From contig NZ_CP041356.1 in assembly GCF_006965445.1 (NCBI RefSeq), positions 806,001 through 870,000 of the forward strand: a stretch of DNA of 64,000 nucleotides. The letters run 5' to 3'. Shown here in pieces: positions 63,743 to 64,000 of the stretch; positions within the stretch are counted from its first letter, which is position 1, and each line of letters begins with the position of its first letter. The DNA comes from Lactococcus protaetiae. GTDB lineage: Bacteria; Bacillota; Bacilli; Lactobacillales; Streptococcaceae. A model generated the notes under the pieces. That model was not told the origin of the DNA. It saw nothing but the letters and a program-made list of their open reading frames with translations, and did no database searches. A program made the translations under genes and the position numbers.

Positions 63743-64000
63743 ATGGCTGAAATACCAAGAGAAATGTTACGTGCGCAAGCAAATGTGATATTGCTGAATG
63801 TTCTCGAACAAGGAGATAACTATGTTTACGGCATTATCAAGCAAGTCAGAGAAGCATCAAATGGAGAGTTTGAACTGAATGAAGCTACCCTCTATACCAT
63901 TTTCAGACGGCTTGAAAAAGATGGAATAATTACATCCTACTGGGGAGATGAAACTCAAGGCGGACGTAGAAAATACTATCGTTTGACTGACATAGGGCGT
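63743..64000 (+). CDS. lmrR: PadR-family regulator, LmrR type (3' truncated)
   Basis: The first 86 codons lie in the window. MAEIPREMLRAQANVILLNVL followed by QGDNYVYGIIKQVREASNGEFELNEATLYTIFRRLEKDGIITSYWGDETQGGRRKYYRLTDIGR is the winged-helix of lactococcal LmrR, the multidrug-binding repressor of the lmrCD exporter and of itself. AAAGGAA precedes ATG. The exporter fragment at the left edge of the window is 60 kb away; whether lmrCD follows immediately to the right is not visible. Confidence 0.9.
   Translation, partial: MAEIPREMLRAQANVILLNVLEQGDNYVYGIIKQVREASNGEFELNEATLYTIFRRLEKDGIITSYWGDETQGGRRKYYRLTDIGR

Overview
The window is a low-GC Firmicute chromosome segment, almost certainly Lactococcus. 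The muramidase AcmA with three LysM repeats, the LmrR-type PadR regulator at the right edge, the manganese-riboswitch P-type ATPase, dapD with an acetyl-DAP deacetylase, luxS, pepN and NADP-type gdhA together fit Lactococcus and its close relatives. The species cannot be fixed from sequence alone. There is no prophage, transposase, integrase, plasmid function or CRISPR array. This is core chromosome heavily seeded with non-coding repeats.

Layout. 1-2400: end of a heterodimeric ABC exporter. 2.8-11.7 kb: membrane protein, broken ChW/NlpC surface protein, Gfo/Idh oxidoreductase, luxS, aldo/keto reductase, cysteine hydrolase, acmA. 11.9-15.2 kb: a tandem promoter array, a yybP-ykoY riboswitch and a cation P-type ATPase. 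15.4-20.3 kb: NrdR boxes, nrdD, nrdG and two intervening genes. 21-24.7 kb: tRNA-Ser and the ECF module ecfA1-ecfA2-ecfT. 24.8-30.2 kb: VOC-thioredoxin fusion, interrupted GtrII-like gene, dapD, nucleotidyltransferase, deacetylase. 30.3-31.7 kb: tRNA-Arg, tRNA-Pro with a broken copy, rpsD. 32-37.4 kb: tex, SprT-like, add, NTF2-like, MerR. 37.9-41 kb: rnjA and rpoY split by about 1 kb of repeats. 41.2-44.6 kb: tsaB-rimI-GNAT-tsaD. 45-49 kb: two effector-binding paralogues, an unknown gene with repeat-borne promoters, WYL regulator, tpx. 49.7-56.9 kb: Ugp-like ABC importer with an RNase J-like hydrolase and a 5'-nucleotidase. 57-64 kb: pepN, gdhA, CDF exporter, start of lmrR.

The most unusual content is non-coding. 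(1) A modular family of imperfect palindromes, with termini ATGAAGTC...GATAAA (family A) or GAAGTGATTACTTC...GGTTAAA (family B), lies in many intergenic gaps. They often supply the stop codon of the adjacent gene and sit between that gene and its terminator. They carry stems that differ between copies by compensatory changes and grow by hairpins nested in hairpin loops. One copy interrupts a gene. (2) A second unit (family C) carries a complete TTGNNA-N18-TATAAT promoter next to a long hairpin and forms tandem promoter arrays. (3) The 7-mer CTGTCAG/CTGACAG is strongly over-represented in genes and, as inverted pairs, in terminators, in the manner of DNA uptake sequences. (4) In rpoY, luxS and pepN a hairpin sits between a strong Shine-Dalgarno and the start codon.

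Five genes (lmrD-like exporter, DUF gene after nrdD, ecfA2, SprT-like, pepN) have apparent frameshifts, each explained by one missing G in a G run. Sequencing error is the first explanation to test, although other GGGGG runs in the window are intact.
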